Assembly (NCBI GenBank): GCA_019694155.1
Contig: JAIBCN010000041.1
Coordinates: forward strand, 1 to 62,301
From: Vicinamibacteria bacterium
GTDB lineage: Bacteria > Acidobacteriota > Vicinamibacteria > Fen-336 > JAGNNV01
DNA length: 62,301 nucleotides
Reading direction: 5' to 3'
This document shows positions 42,977 through 53,534 of the stretch, one piece after another (position 1 is the stretch's first letter; each line of letters starts with the position of its first letter). The notes beneath the pieces were generated by a model that searched no databases, had not been told where the DNA came from, and worked only from the letters and a program-made list of their open reading frames with translations. The position numbers were made by a program, and so were the translations under genes.

Positions 42977-43492
42977 ATGAACCGGTCCTTCCTCGTCCCT
43001 GCGTCCGCCCTGGCCCTGCTGTCCGCGGCGCCCGTACTCGCCAATGATCCGCCCCTCGTCGAACACCAGCCCGCCCAGTGCTCCGTGGTGTCCAAGCCCA
43101 TCGAGCTTTGCGCTTCCGTGCTCGACGACGGCGACATCGCCAAGGTGCGGGCTTACTTCCGGAGGCCCGGTGACAAGGAGTATTTCGTGACCGAGATGGC
43201 CTTCGAGGGCGCCCGCTTCTGCACCACTCTCCCCGGCGTGAAGGCAGGCAAGCTCAAGTCGCTCGAGTACTACATCCAGGCCACGGACACGGAATACGAG
43301 AGCAAGCGAACGAGCACGTATCAGCTCCAGATCCAGACCGAAGAGGACTGCGCCTTCCCCGCCGTGCAGAAAGACCCCAAGAAGGCGGCGGCCATCACCG
43401 TCCTCGCAACTTCCGCGAAGCAGGGCGCCAAAGTGCCCGACTACCTCGAGCCCGCGGGCGTCACCTTCGTGCCCATGGGCGGGAAGAAGTAG
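42977..43492 (+). CDS. Secreted hypothetical protein next to the kinase
   Basis: Exported protein of 171 residues with a signal peptide (1-22: SFLVPASALALLSAAPVLA). The mature part has four Cys: two near the start (QCSVV and ELCASV), RFCTT, and EEDCAFP, which could form disulphides. A beta-rich region (AKVRAYFRRPGDKEY, SLEYYIQATDTE) resembles an immunoglobulin-like strand set. It lies 52 bp after the kinase, same strand, so it may be regulated with it. Function unknown. Confidence 0.75.
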   Translation: MNRSFLVPASALALLSAAPVLANDPPLVEHQPAQCSVVSKPIELCASVLDDGDIAKVRAYFRRPGDKEYFVTEMAFEGARFCTTLPGVKAGKLKSLEYYIQATDTEYESKRTSTYQLQIQTEEDCAFPAVQKDPKKAAAITVLATSAKQGAKVPDYLEPAGVTFVPMGGKK

Positions 43493-43530
43493 CAGCCGGC
43501 TTTCGGAACGGCGGGCAGCCGCCCCCCTAG

Positions 43531-44151
43531 CTAGAGGCCCCCACCCTTCTTCGGCGCGAGGCTCAACATTCCGTGGATGGCCCCCAGGCCGAGCAGGATG
43601 AAGAGCCCGTGGTACGCCCCGGGCATGGCCGTCCACATGTCGGAATGGGATGCGGCGATCATCCCCACGAGCATCGGGGCGGACAGCCACAGGTTGATTC
43701 GTGAGAAGAGCAGGGCCTTCTTGGGCACATCGGCCGGGGCCGGGGGATTGGCGCCGAGAAGGCCGCCGAGGATCTGCTTCTGCGCGGGCCAGATCACGAA
43801 CCAGACGTTGAACCACATGATGGACCCGAGAAGGCCGCCGATCAGCATCCAGGAACCACGGCTCGAGAAGCCGCCGTCCGCGTCCCACAAGCCCTGCCCG
43901 TGGAGATAAACGTAGCCGAACAGCAGCCAGCCGATGAGGAACGTCCACATGGCGCCCCAGCGGAACCACCACAGCGCGCGCAGGAGGAGGGCCGGATTCA
44001 CCTTCGGCTTCAGTTCCTTGTCGAGAACCCCCTGGAAGGGCACGTTCACGAAGTTGAAGAAGTAGAGGTGACCGATCCAGATCAGTCCCGCGAACACGTG
44101 GAACCAGCGGAGGATGAGCTGAACGAAGGCGGAAATCTCGGGGCTGAGCAT
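43531..44151 (-). CDS. PuuD/COG3748-like membrane protein
   Basis: Inner-membrane protein of 206 residues, about five helices. The N-terminal FVQLILRWFHVFAGLIWIGH resembles the transmembrane domain of PuuD-type (urate hydroxylase) proteins, whose fused cytochrome domain is missing here; residues WFRWGAMW and WPAQKQILGG also fit this family of small heme-associated membrane proteins. The enzymatic role is unproven. The start at 44151 (MLSPEISAF) is preferred over an upstream ATG at 44190. Divergent from the mutase gene with 95 bp between. Confidence 0.7.
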   Translation of the reverse strand: MLSPEISAFVQLILRWFHVFAGLIWIGHLYFFNFVNVPFQGVLDKELKPKVNPALLLRALWWFRWGAMWTFLIGWLLFGYVYLHGQGLWDADGGFSSRGSWMLIGGLLGSIMWFNVWFVIWPAQKQILGGLLGANPPAPADVPKKALLFSRINLWLSAPMLVGMIAASHSDMWTAMPGAYHGLFILLGLGAIHGMLSLAPKKGGGL

Positions 44152-44246
44152 AGGGTCGGTTCTCCAGGAAAGGGTTCTTGATGGGATCATAGAAGGGAAA
44201 CGCCCGCCCGAATAGACATCGTCGCGCGGCCCCGATCAGGAAACTC

Positions 44247-45830
<1,584 letters not shown>

Positions 45831-45831
45831 C

Positions 45832-46863
45832 GTGAATCCTCCACGAGTCTTGCGGCCGGGACCGGCGCTCGAGCGAGCCTTCTTCGCGATGCGGCCCGAG
45901 GAGGCGATCGCCGCCCTCTTCCTTCTCCCCACCACCTGGCTCACCGGCGTAGCCCACTATTTCGCCCCGGAGTCGGGGGTCATCGGGCCCAGATTCGCAG
46001 GTGGAGTGCTGCGCATCGGGGTCGCGATCCTGTGCGCCGCCATCCTGTTCCTCGCCTCGCGCCGGCGACCGAGCCCCGGCTCGCCGCTCTTCATGCTGAG
46101 GGAGATGCTCCCCTTCCTCCTGTGCATCCTCATCTACACGAACCTCCACGACACCATCGGCTTCGTGAATCCGAGCAACATCCACCCGACCCTCCTCGCC
46201 CTGGACGTCTGGATGTTCGGGGTCGAGCCGTGCCTGTGGGCGGAGCAGTTCTACTCTCGCGAACGCACCGAGGTCTTCCAGGTTCTCTACATGAGCTTCG
46301 CCCTCGTGGCTCCCGCGGTGCCGCTCGTGCTCCTCTTCCAGAAGCGGTTCGCGGATTTCCGGAGAGCGGCCCTGTCGATCATTCTGTGCTTCTACATGGG
46401 CTACGCTCTCTATTTGGTCTTTCCCGCCGCGCCGCCGCGGGTGGCGCTCGCGGCCGAGTTCCGGAAGAACCTCGGGGGGGATCCTCTGCGCGATATCTAC
46501 CGCGGACCAAACTGGCCCTGGGAGGCCGATGCCGCGGCTGATCCCCCGAGAAACGCGGTCCCTCTGGCTTCCCTGGCCGCGGAGAAGACTCTCGCCCTGC
46601 TGCCCACCGACTCACGCGCGGCCTTCCCCTCTCTGCACGCGGCGGTCTCCCTGCTCGCCCTGGGCCTCGCCTGGCGCTTCGCCCGCGGCCTGTTCTTCGT
46701 TCTCCTGCCGGTGACCCTGGGGCTGTGGGTCTCCACCATCTACCTCCGGCATCACTTCGTGGTGGACCTGTTCGCGGGGTTCGCCCTCGCGCCCGCCGCC
46801 TACGTTCTCGCCCCCAGGCTGGATGCCTGGTGGACATCGAGGCGCCTTCGCACGCGCGCCTGA
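45832..46863 (+). CDS. PAP2-superfamily membrane phosphatase/phosphotransferase
   Basis: Membrane protein of 343 residues with about six to eight helices. PAP2 (phosphatidic acid phosphatase type 2) motifs are present near the C-terminus: AFPSLHAA, then RHHFVVDLFAG, with the catalytic His pair typical of this family. It may dephosphorylate lipid phosphates or act as a phosphotransferase similar to inositol-phosphorylceramide synthases. The GTG at 45832 is one base after the mutase stop. No terminator follows on its own strand. Confidence 0.85.
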   Translation: MNPPRVLRPGPALERAFFAMRPEEAIAALFLLPTTWLTGVAHYFAPESGVIGPRFAGGVLRIGVAILCAAILFLASRRRPSPGSPLFMLREMLPFLLCILIYTNLHDTIGFVNPSNIHPTLLALDVWMFGVEPCLWAEQFYSRERTEVFQVLYMSFALVAPAVPLVLLFQKRFADFRRAALSIILCFYMGYALYLVFPAAPPRVALAAEFRKNLGGDPLRDIYRGPNWPWEADAAADPPRNAVPLASLAAEKTLALLPTDSRAAFPSLHAAVSLLALGLAWRFARGLFFVLLPVTLGLWVSTIYLRHHFVVDLFAGFALAPAAYVLAPRLDAWWTSRRLRTRA

Positions 46864-46871
46864 AAAAGCGA

Positions 46872-46895
46872 GGGCGGGCTCCTTCGAGCCCGCCC
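46872..46895 (-). terminator. Terminator of the DUF2911 gene
   Basis: A perfect 10-bp stem (46872-46881 with 46886-46895, CTTC loop) followed on the minus strand by TCGCTTTTTC. It lies 34 bp past the minus-strand stop at 46929 and 9 bp after the PAP2 stop on the other strand. Confidence 0.85.
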
Positions 46896-46928
46896 CACGC
46901 CCGCCCGGAATGGCCGGGTGTTCGTTGG

Positions 46929-47510
46929 CTACTTGCCGGCGGCGATCTCGGTGGTGAAGCTCTTGTCGCCCCAGGCGAGGGTCAGGGTGGCGCCGTTGCC
47001 CTTCGGGGTCAGCGTGATCGAAAAGGGGTCGACGGGCTTGGCGTTCTTTCCGGAAACGAGGACCACGCGCGTCACTTCATCCTTGCCGATGTTCTTGTCG
47101 TAGTCCTGCAGGATCGGCCAGGGCTCGTTGGCCATGGCCGCGGAGGCTCCGGGGAAGATCGACTTCAGGGGCACGCCGAGGTGCTTGTTGACGGCGAGAG
47201 AGTACGAGCCGTCCTTGCCCACCGGAACGTAGAGCGAGTACTTCCCGGCGGGAACCGCCTTGCCGCCGATCGTAATGGGGCCTTCGGCGGTAATGGTCGT
47301 GACCTGATCACGACCCGCGCGCCACACGCCGTCCGCGGGCAGCGTCTTCATCAGCTCGTCGAGGGTGCGCGTCCCGAGCTTCGCCTGGCCGTAGTCGATG
47401 CTCACGGCCTTGCCTCCCACCGTCGCCGTCGCCTTGCCGCGCGCCGGCGGCTGGGCCGTGGCGGCGGCCGCCACCATGAGGGTCAATGCCAGAACAGTCA
47501 GTTTCTTCAT
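46929..47510 (-). CDS. DUF2911 secreted protein
   Basis: Secreted protein of 193 residues of the DUF2911 family. Signal peptide 1-19 (MKKLTVLALTLMVAAA, ATAQ). Mature domain signatures: VSIDYGQAKLGTR, DGVWRAGRDQVTT, and GGKAVPAGKYSLY, then a C-terminal strand set. Function unknown, common in Bacteroidota and Acidobacteriota. I prefer the ATG at 47510 over one at 47540. gatB ends 139 bp upstream on the same strand. Confidence 0.85.
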   Translation of the reverse strand: MKKLTVLALTLMVAAAATAQPPARGKATATVGGKAVSIDYGQAKLGTRTLDELMKTLPADGVWRAGRDQVTTITAEGPITIGGKAVPAGKYSLYVPVGKDGSYSLAVNKHLGVPLKSIFPGASAAMANEPWPILQDYDKNIGKDEVTRVVLVSGKNAKPVDPFSITLTPKGNGATLTLAWGDKSFTTEIAAGK

Positions 47511-47648
47511 GCTTTCCAATTCTCCAATCGGTGTGTCCATGTATGAGCAGACGGGCGCACACCGCTCACGCCCGCTTCTGTTTCCATCTTCTCCGAAGGC
47601 CGCGGTCCGGGTCGAATGTCCCCCGGTTCAACGGCTTGAACCGTTGCC

Positions 47649-49130
47649 TCAGGCCGCGTCGAGAGCGGTCTTCACGAGGTCGTTGACGATTTTCGGATTC
47701 GCGCGGCCGCCCGTCTTCTTCATCACCTGGCCGACAAACCAGCCGATGGTGTTGGTGCGGCCCTTCTTGTAGGTCGCCACCTGTTCGGGCGAACTCGCGA
47801 TGACTTCGCGGATGGCCGCCTCGATGGCGCCGGTGTCCGAAACCTGCGAGAGGCCCTCGCGCTCCACGATCGCCTTCGGTGACTCGCCCGAGGTCCACAT
47901 GCGCGAAAAGACGTCCTTGGCGGTCTTGCCGTTGATGGCTCCCGTATCGATGAGCCGGATGAGTTCGGCGAGGGCCGAGGGCTTGATGGGCAGGCTGCTG
48001 TACGACACATCCCCCTCCGAGGACTCGCGTCCCTTCATTTCGCGCATGACCTCGGTCATCACCCAGTTCGATGCGGCCTTGCCGTTCCCTGAGCCCTTCG
48101 CGACCTCTTCGAAGAAATCGGCGACCTCACGGGTGAGGGTGAGAACGGCGGCGTCGTAGTGGGGGATGCCGTATTCGGCCACGAACCGGGCCCGCTTGGC
48201 CGAGGGAAGCTCGGGGAGCGCGGCGAGCGTGTCCCCGCGCCAGGCCGCGTCGATGACCAGCGGCGGAAGATCGGGCTCCGGGAAGTAGCGGTAGTCGTGC
48301 GCATCCTCCTTGGAGCGCATGGATGCCGTCTCATCCTTGTCCGCGCGATAGAGGCGCGTCTCCTGCACGACCTTGTGCCCGGCCTCGACGAGGGCCACCT
48401 GCCGCTCGTATTCGTATTCGATGGCTCGTGCGACGTTCCGGAAGGAGTTGAGGTTCTTGATCTCGGCGCGGGTGCCGAAAGCCTCGGCCCCCCGCACCCG
48501 TACGGACACGTTCGCGTCGCAGCGAAGGGAGCCTTTCTCCATGTTGCAGTCCGAGACGTCGGCGTACACGAGGATGGCCTTGAGCGCCGTCAGGTAGGCG
48601 TGCGCCTCCTGGGCGGAGCGGATGTCCGGCTTGCTCACGATCTCGATCAGAGGGGCGCCGCTTCGGTTCAGATCGACGCCGCTCATGTCCTTCGACCAGG
48701 GATACCCTTCGTGAAGCAGTTTGCCCGCGTCTTCCTCCATGTGGATCCGTTCGAGGCGGACGGTTTTCGCCGTCCCGTCCGCTTCCAGGGCCTCGACCCT
48801 GCCGTCGGTGGCATAGGGCCGGTCATACTGCGAGATCTGGTAGCCCTTGGGGAGGTCCGGGTAGAAGTAGTTCTTTCGCGAGAAGATCGAGGTCTCGTGG
48901 ACCGTGCAGCCGGTGGCGAGTGCGGCGCGCAGGGCCAGGGTGACCGCTTCGCGGCTGATCACGGGAAGCGCTCCCGGCAGGCCCAGGCAGACCGGGCAGA
49001 CGTTGGTGTTCGGAGCATCGCCGAAGTTGTTCGGACAGGAGCAGAAGAGCTTCGTCCGCGTCTTCATCTGGCAGTGGACTTCGAGCCCGATGACCATTTC
49101 GTATTTGTTTCGGAGCGTTTCGTGCAGCAT
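47649..49130 (-). CDS. gatB: Aspartyl/glutamyl-tRNA amidotransferase subunit B
   Basis: GatB of the GatCAB complex, 493 residues, which converts misacylated Glu-tRNA(Gln) or Asp-tRNA(Asn) to the amide. Family blocks: the start YEMVIGLEVHCQM, a zinc-type region CSCPNNFG and CPVCLGLPGALP, RKNYFYPDLPKGYQISQYD, and an HMEEDAGK block. gatC and gatA are not adjacent. Its 3' side has a self-complementary region (GGTTCAA...TTGAACC near 47625-47642) that may end transcription. Divergent from mtgA with 68 bp between the gatB start and the chosen mtgA start. Confidence 0.95.
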   Translation of the reverse strand: MLHETLRNKYEMVIGLEVHCQMKTRTKLFCSCPNNFGDAPNTNVCPVCLGLPGALPVISREAVTLALRAALATGCTVHETSIFSRKNYFYPDLPKGYQISQYDRPYATDGRVEALEADGTAKTVRLERIHMEEDAGKLLHEGYPWSKDMSGVDLNRSGAPLIEIVSKPDIRSAQEAHAYLTALKAILVYADVSDCNMEKGSLRCDANVSVRVRGAEAFGTRAEIKNLNSFRNVARAIEYEYERQVALVEAGHKVVQETRLYRADKDETASMRSKEDAHDYRYFPEPDLPPLVIDAAWRGDTLAALPELPSAKRARFVAEYGIPHYDAAVLTLTREVADFFEEVAKGSGNGKAASNWVMTEVMREMKGRESSEGDVSYSSLPIKPSALAELIRLIDTGAINGKTAKDVFSRMWTSGESPKAIVEREGLSQVSDTGAIEAAIREVIASSPEQVATYKKGRTNTIGWFVGQVMKKTGGRANPKIVNDLVKTALDAA

Positions 49131-49198
49131 CGGTGATCTTTTAGTGTATCAACGGGGGTGGCCCGATCCGGTTTCCCGCGGGCAAGATCGAGGTTCCT

Positions 49199-50056
49199 CT
49201 GAGACGTTTCCTGCGCATCATCAGGAAGGGCGCACTGGCCCTTCTCGCCGCTCTTCTCCTTCTCGGGGCGTGGGTCCTTCTGGGACTCCCTTCGAGGTCG
49301 GACGTGAAGAATCTCGCGCGGGACATGCCCGACGAGACGAGCGTCATGCGCCAGCGCGACGCCGAGGCTCGCGAGGCCGGGCGCAAGCCGCGCCGCCTTC
49401 AGAAGACGGTGCCGCTCCGGCACATCTCGAAGAACCTGATCCATGCGGTCCTCTCCGCCGAGGACCCGAATTTCTTCGGACACGAGGGCATCGACTGGGA
49501 CGCCATAAAGGAGTCGATCGAGACGAACATCGAGAAGGGCCGGTATGCGCGGGGCGGCAGCACCATCACCCAGCAGCTCGCGAAGAACGTCTACTTCACC
49601 ACCTACAAGAGCCTCATCCGCAAGGCCCGCGAGGCGATCGTGGCCACCTGGATGGAGCGCGATCTCCCGAAGAAGAGGATCATCGAGATCTACCTCAATG
49701 TCATCGAGTGGGGCGACGGAGTCTACGGGTGCGAGGCCGCGGCGCGGCGCTACTACGGCGTGAGCTGCGCGTCGCTCGACGTGGACCAGGCGGCGGGACT
49801 CGCGGCCATGATCCCGTCGCCGCGCCGGATCAATCCGCGCACGAACCCCGGCCTTCATGCCCGGGCGACCCGAAGGGTGCTGAGGCAGATGCGCTGGGCG
49901 GGCTACCTGAGGCGCGACATCCGCGATATGGGCAACGAGCCCGAACGGGTGGTCGCCGATGAAAGCGGACCCGAGCCGCACGAGCAGGACGATCCGCCGG
50001 CCCCCCCGGCCTCTCCGACGCCGAGCCCCACCCCGACCCCCACGCCGGAAGGGTAA
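49199..50056 (+). CDS. mtgA: Monofunctional peptidoglycan transglycosylase, probably non-canonical start
   Basis: MtgA-type GT51 glycosyltransferase that polymerises lipid II. Conserved blocks: AEDPNFFGHEGID (catalytic Glu) and RGGSTITQQLAKN (second conserved Glu/Gln region), and NVIEWGDGVYG. The frame's first ATG/GTG is GTG 49304, which would lose the membrane anchor. Upstream in the same frame a typical anchor (RRFLRIIRKGALALLAALLL) is fully encoded, with no stop until 49142. I therefore propose a CTG start at 49199, five bases after GAGG (49190-49193). Length then is 285 residues with a Pro/Thr-rich tail. Confidence 0.75.
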   Translation: MRRFLRIIRKGALALLAALLLLGAWVLLGLPSRSDVKNLARDMPDETSVMRQRDAEAREAGRKPRRLQKTVPLRHISKNLIHAVLSAEDPNFFGHEGIDWDAIKESIETNIEKGRYARGGSTITQQLAKNVYFTTYKSLIRKAREAIVATWMERDLPKKRIIEIYLNVIEWGDGVYGCEAAARRYYGVSCASLDVDQAAGLAAMIPSPRRINPRTNPGLHARATRRVLRQMRWAGYLRRDIRDMGNEPERVVADESGPEPHEQDDPPAPPASPTPSPTPTPTPEG

Positions 50057-50075
50057 ACATGATCGAATTTCGCGC

Positions 50076-50798
50076 GTGAGCGAGCCCCTCGAGGATGCCG
50101 ATGTCGAAACCGCGTCCGCGGGATACGCGGGCCGCTTCGATTCACCGGTGGGCGAGTGGATGCTCTCGACCCAGACCGCGATCACGCTCGATCTGCTGAG
50201 AGACCTCCCGTCGGCCACCGTGCTGGACGTGGGCGGCGGCCATGGCCAGAGCGCGCGCCCTCTCACCAGCCGGGGCTACGAGGTGAGTGTCCTCGCGAGC
50301 TCGCCCGCCGCGGTCGCGGAAGCCCTGCGGCCCTCGTTGGACTCGGGCCGCGTGCGCCTCGTGGTCGGCGACCTGCGGAATCCTCCCGTGGACCCCGGTT
50401 CGGTGGACGTGGTCATGAGCTACCGCCTCCTCGCCCACGCCCGCGACCTGCCGGGCCTCGTCGCGGGATTCTGCCGCGCGGCGCGAGTTGCGGTGCTCGT
50501 CGACTACGCGACCACGCGGAGCTTCAACGCCGTCGCGGAACCCCTCTTCGCGGCCAAGAAACGCGTGGAAACGAACACCCGTCCATTCCTCGTGATGCGC
50601 GACCCGGATGTCACCGCGCTCTTCTCGAAGCACGGGTTCCGCTTGCGCGAACGTCGCCCCCAGTTCTTCTGGCCCATGGCTCTCCACCGGGCTCTGGGGT
50701 CGCCGGGGCTGTCGCGCGCTCTCGAGTCGGCCACGAGGGCTACCGGCCTGCAGGCGCGGTTCGGGTCACCGGTGATTGCGAGATTCGACCGTGACTGA
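50076..50798 (+). CDS. Class I SAM-dependent methyltransferase
   Basis: Methyltransferase of 240 residues. The SAM-binding motif TVLDVGGGHGQS is at 48-59 and a VMSYRLLAHARDLPG segment matches the post-motif region. Its own substrate is unknown. The GTG at 50076 lies 19 bp after mtgA; no strong ribosome site is seen, and the longer frame back to 49959 overlaps mtgA and looks non-coding. Its stop overlaps the next gene by 8 bases, so the two methyltransferases are coupled. Confidence 0.75.
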   Translation: MSEPLEDADVETASAGYAGRFDSPVGEWMLSTQTAITLDLLRDLPSATVLDVGGGHGQSARPLTSRGYEVSVLASSPAAVAEALRPSLDSGRVRLVVGDLRNPPVDPGSVDVVMSYRLLAHARDLPGLVAGFCRAARVAVLVDYATTRSFNAVAEPLFAAKKRVETNTRPFLVMRDPDVTALFSKHGFRLRERRPQFFWPMALHRALGSPGLSRALESATRATGLQARFGSPVIARFDRD

Positions 50799-51564
50799 GC
50801 CCTGGGCCTTGCGGCTTTTCCGGAAATCGCCGCTCAAGCGCGACAAGGTCGCGGCCCTGCTCTCCGTGCTCGGCCCCGTTGACGGGAAGCGTTGCCTCGA
50901 CCTTGGATCCGACAACGGCGTGGTCAGCCTGCTGCTGCGAAGACAGGGGGGGTCCTGGGCTTCGGGCGATCTCACGCCGGAGACCGTGGATGCGATCCGC
51001 GGACTGGTGGGCGAAGATGTTCACCTCGTGACCGGCGACAAGCTGCCTTTCCCCGATCGCGAGTTCGACACCGTGGTGGTGGCGGACATGATCGAGCACG
51101 TCGAGCGGGAGACGGCATTCGCGGGCGAACTCGCCCGTGTGCTGAAGCCGTCCGGAAGGCTCGTGGTGAATACACCGCACGCCCGCAACACCCTGTTGCG
51201 GCGCCTCCGTCTTCGGTTGGGCCAGACCGACGAGAAGCACGGCCACCTGCGGCCCGGCTACACTCGCGAGTCTCTCGGAACCCTGCTTCGTCCCTGGTTC
51301 GAGATCAGAGAGTCGAAGACCTACACCAAGGCCTTCTCCGAAACCGTGGACACGGTCATGCAATTCGGGCTCGAGCGCCTGGGGAAGAAAGGGTCGAAGA
51401 AGGGGGTGGTGGTCACGGGGGGCGACCTGAACAAGCACGCCAGGATCTTCGCCCTCTACTCGGCGATCTTCCCCATCGTCTGGGCCTTTTCCCGGCTCGA
51501 CGCTCTCCTTCCCTGGAACGACGGGTATCGTCTCCTGCTCGTCGCGGCAAAGAAGGACTCATGA
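50791..51564 (+). CDS. Class I SAM-dependent methyltransferase
   Basis: Methyltransferase of 257 residues with CLDLGSDNGVVS (35-46), VVVADMIEHVERETA and LKPSGRLVVNTP, all typical of UbiE/COQ5-like enzymes. The C-terminal part carries a hydrophobic helix (IFALYSAIFPIVWAF), suggesting membrane association. The GTG at 50791 overlaps the previous stop; an alternative TTG at 50776 is less likely. Coupled by ATGA with the GNAT gene. It may modify a lipid or a glycan; not specified. Confidence 0.8.
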   Translation: MTEPWALRLFRKSPLKRDKVAALLSVLGPVDGKRCLDLGSDNGVVSLLLRRQGGSWASGDLTPETVDAIRGLVGEDVHLVTGDKLPFPDREFDTVVVADMIEHVERETAFAGELARVLKPSGRLVVNTPHARNTLLRRLRLRLGQTDEKHGHLRPGYTRESLGTLLRPWFEIRESKTYTKAFSETVDTVMQFGLERLGKKGSKKGVVVTGGDLNKHARIFALYSAIFPIVWAFSRLDALLPWNDGYRLLLVAAKKDS

Positions 51565-52052
51565 ACACATCGGGCGGTCTCACCATCACCATCGCGACGG
51601 AAGGCGATGTGGCGCAGATCCTCACCTTCATCAAGGCGCTCGCCGAATACGAGCGACTCGCCGATTCGGTGGTGGCGACCGAGGAGGGGCTTCGCGCGAC
51701 GCTGTTCGGGCCACGCCCCTACGCGGAATGCGTGATCGCCCGCTGGAACGGCGAGCCCGCCGGCTTCGCCCTGTTCTTCCACAACTACTCCACCTTTCTC
51801 GGCCGTCCCGGCCTCTATCTCGAGGACCTCTTCGTGAAGCCGGAGCTTCGCGGAAAAGGGGTGGGCCGCTCGCTCCTGTCCTACCTCGCGAACATCGCGC
51901 TCGAGCGCAATTGCGGGCGGCTCGAGTGGTCGGTACTCGACTGGAACGCGTCCGCGATCGGCTTCTACCGCTCTTTAGGGGCCGAGCCGCTCGAGGAGTG
52001 GACCATCTTCCGCCTCAAGGGCGAGGCGCTGTCACGCCTGGCCGGGCACTGA
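51561..52052 (+). CDS. GNAT-family N-acetyltransferase
   Basis: Acetyltransferase of 163 residues. The acetyl-CoA-binding motif RGKGVGRSLLS is at 97-107, with the preceding LYLEDLFVKPELRG strand-helix and a NASAIGFYRSLGA segment typical of diamine-like or ribosomal-alanine-like acetyltransferases. The substrate is not identified. The ATG at 51561 overlaps the previous stop (ATGA). Last gene of the mtgA-methyltransferase-methyltransferase-GNAT run; convergent with the GGDEF gene (18 bp). Confidence 0.88.
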   Translation: MNTSGGLTITIATEGDVAQILTFIKALAEYERLADSVVATEEGLRATLFGPRPYAECVIARWNGEPAGFALFFHNYSTFLGRPGLYLEDLFVKPELRGKGVGRSLLSYLANIALERNCGRLEWSVLDWNASAIGFYRSLGAEPLEEWTIFRLKGEALSRLAGH

Positions 52053-52070
52053 TTCGCTGTCCCTTGGGGC

Positions 52071-53513
52071 CTAACGACCCGACTTTCGCTCGGCCTTGTC
52101 CTCGTACATTCGCTTGTCGGCGAGGCGGATGAGCTCGGGCTTGGTTCTCGCTTCCTCGGGATAGGTGGCGATGCCGATGGAGGCGCCGATCCTCGCGTTG
52201 ATGCCTTCCTCCTGGAGGAAGGTGTGTCCCTCGATGAGCTCGCGGAACTTCTCGCCGAGCTGCTTCGCCGCCTCGCCGTCGGTCTGGGGCAGGATGATGA
52301 CGAACTCATCCCCGCCATACCGGGCCGGGTAGTCCGTCTCGCGGACCGCGGTGCGGAGCAGGAAGCCCACTTCCCGCAAGGCGTGGGAGCCGCGCAGGTG
52401 GCCATGAACATCGTTGATGGGCTTGAAGTGGTCGAGGTCGATGAAAGCGATCGAGACCTGGCTCTTGTACCGGTCGGAGAACTTGAGTTCGCGCTCCAGC
52501 ATCTGATGGAAGAAACGATGGTTGAAGAGCGGGGTCACCTCGTCGGTGATCGAAAGGTCGCGCATCCGCTGCATGAGGTGCACGTTGTCGAAGGCGAGGG
52601 CAAGGTGCGAGATGAGCGGCTGAAGCCGCACCATCGTCTCCTCTTCGAAGGCCTCGGCCCGCCTCGAGCCGAGCGCGACCACGCCCAGCGACTTGCCGCG
52701 TGCCACCAGGGGGAGCACAACGTAGGACCGGATGCCGTCCTCGAGGAGCTTCATGTCCTCGATGAAGCGATGCGAATGGAGGATGTCCTTCTGCAGGACC
52801 GGCCGGCCCTCCAGGATGGCGTGACCGAGGCCGCTGCCCACGAGGGGAATCACCCCGCCCATCCCCCAGGTCTCCTCGGTGGGGTGAGTGACGAGCTCAA
52901 CGTAGTCGCCGCCCTCATTCACGAAGCCGCAGGCCAGCCGGTCGAACTCGAACAGGCCTCGCATCTCGACGGCGAATGGCTCCACCACCGCGGCCAGGTC
53001 GCCGCCTGACGTCAACGCGGTGGTGAGTCGATTCAGCCTCTCCAGCCGATGGGCGGCGGTGCGCATCTCACCGTAGCGGCGGCTGGCGTCGAGGCCGGAG
53101 CCCACGAGCCGCCCCATGGCGGACAGGAACGGCTGCGGCGGACGGGTGACGTCCGCGACGGAGAAGGCGAGGACGCCAAAGGTCTCTTCGAGACCCACGA
53201 GCGGAGTGGCGGCGAGCCATCCCTCGCCATGCGCCTCCGCGACGGCCTGGCCTGTCTCGAGACACAGGCGCGCGAGTGTGAAGTGAGCGAGGCGCGTGGC
53301 CTCATCGAGTGTGCCGTACTCGGCGACCGCGGTGAGGCCGGCGGCGCTTTGAAGCATGCCGACGCCTTGCGAGGCGCGGGACGACTCGACCAGGGTGGTG
53401 AGGCAGCGGGTGAGGTTGTCCGCCTCGTCGCGGTCCGCGGACAGACTCTGAGCGACCGAACCCAGCACCTCGAAAAACGAGGGGGCGGTCGGAAAAGGAT
53501 CTAGGGGCGCCAT
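52071..53513 (-). CDS. Diguanylate cyclase with GAF-type sensor
   Basis: Protein of 480 residues. An N-terminal region (1-150) of GAF-like type, then a second GAF-like domain (about 165-320: FEFDRLACGF, SYVVLPLVARGKSLGVVALG), then a GGDEF domain. The active loop reads RYGGDEF near 397-403 and is intact, and RETD five residues upstream is the inhibitory RxxD site. The N-terminal DEVTPLFNHRFF loop deviates from the common D-x-LTGLxNRR. Makes cyclic di-GMP in response to a cytosolic ligand. Likely co-transcribed with the upstream flavoenzyme gene (21 bp). Confidence 0.9.
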   Translation of the reverse strand: MAPLDPFPTAPSFFEVLGSVAQSLSADRDEADNLTRCLTTLVESSRASQGVGMLQSAAGLTAVAEYGTLDEATRLAHFTLARLCLETGQAVAEAHGEGWLAATPLVGLEETFGVLAFSVADVTRPPQPFLSAMGRLVGSGLDASRRYGEMRTAAHRLERLNRLTTALTSGGDLAAVVEPFAVEMRGLFEFDRLACGFVNEGGDYVELVTHPTEETWGMGGVIPLVGSGLGHAILEGRPVLQKDILHSHRFIEDMKLLEDGIRSYVVLPLVARGKSLGVVALGSRRAEAFEEETMVRLQPLISHLALAFDNVHLMQRMRDLSITDEVTPLFNHRFFHQMLERELKFSDRYKSQVSIAFIDLDHFKPINDVHGHLRGSHALREVGFLLRTAVRETDYPARYGGDEFVIILPQTDGEAAKQLGEKFRELIEGHTFLQEEGINARIGASIGIATYPEEARTKPELIRLADKRMYEDKAERKSGR

Positions 53514-53534
53514 TTTGCGGGGTGAACCGGGATC

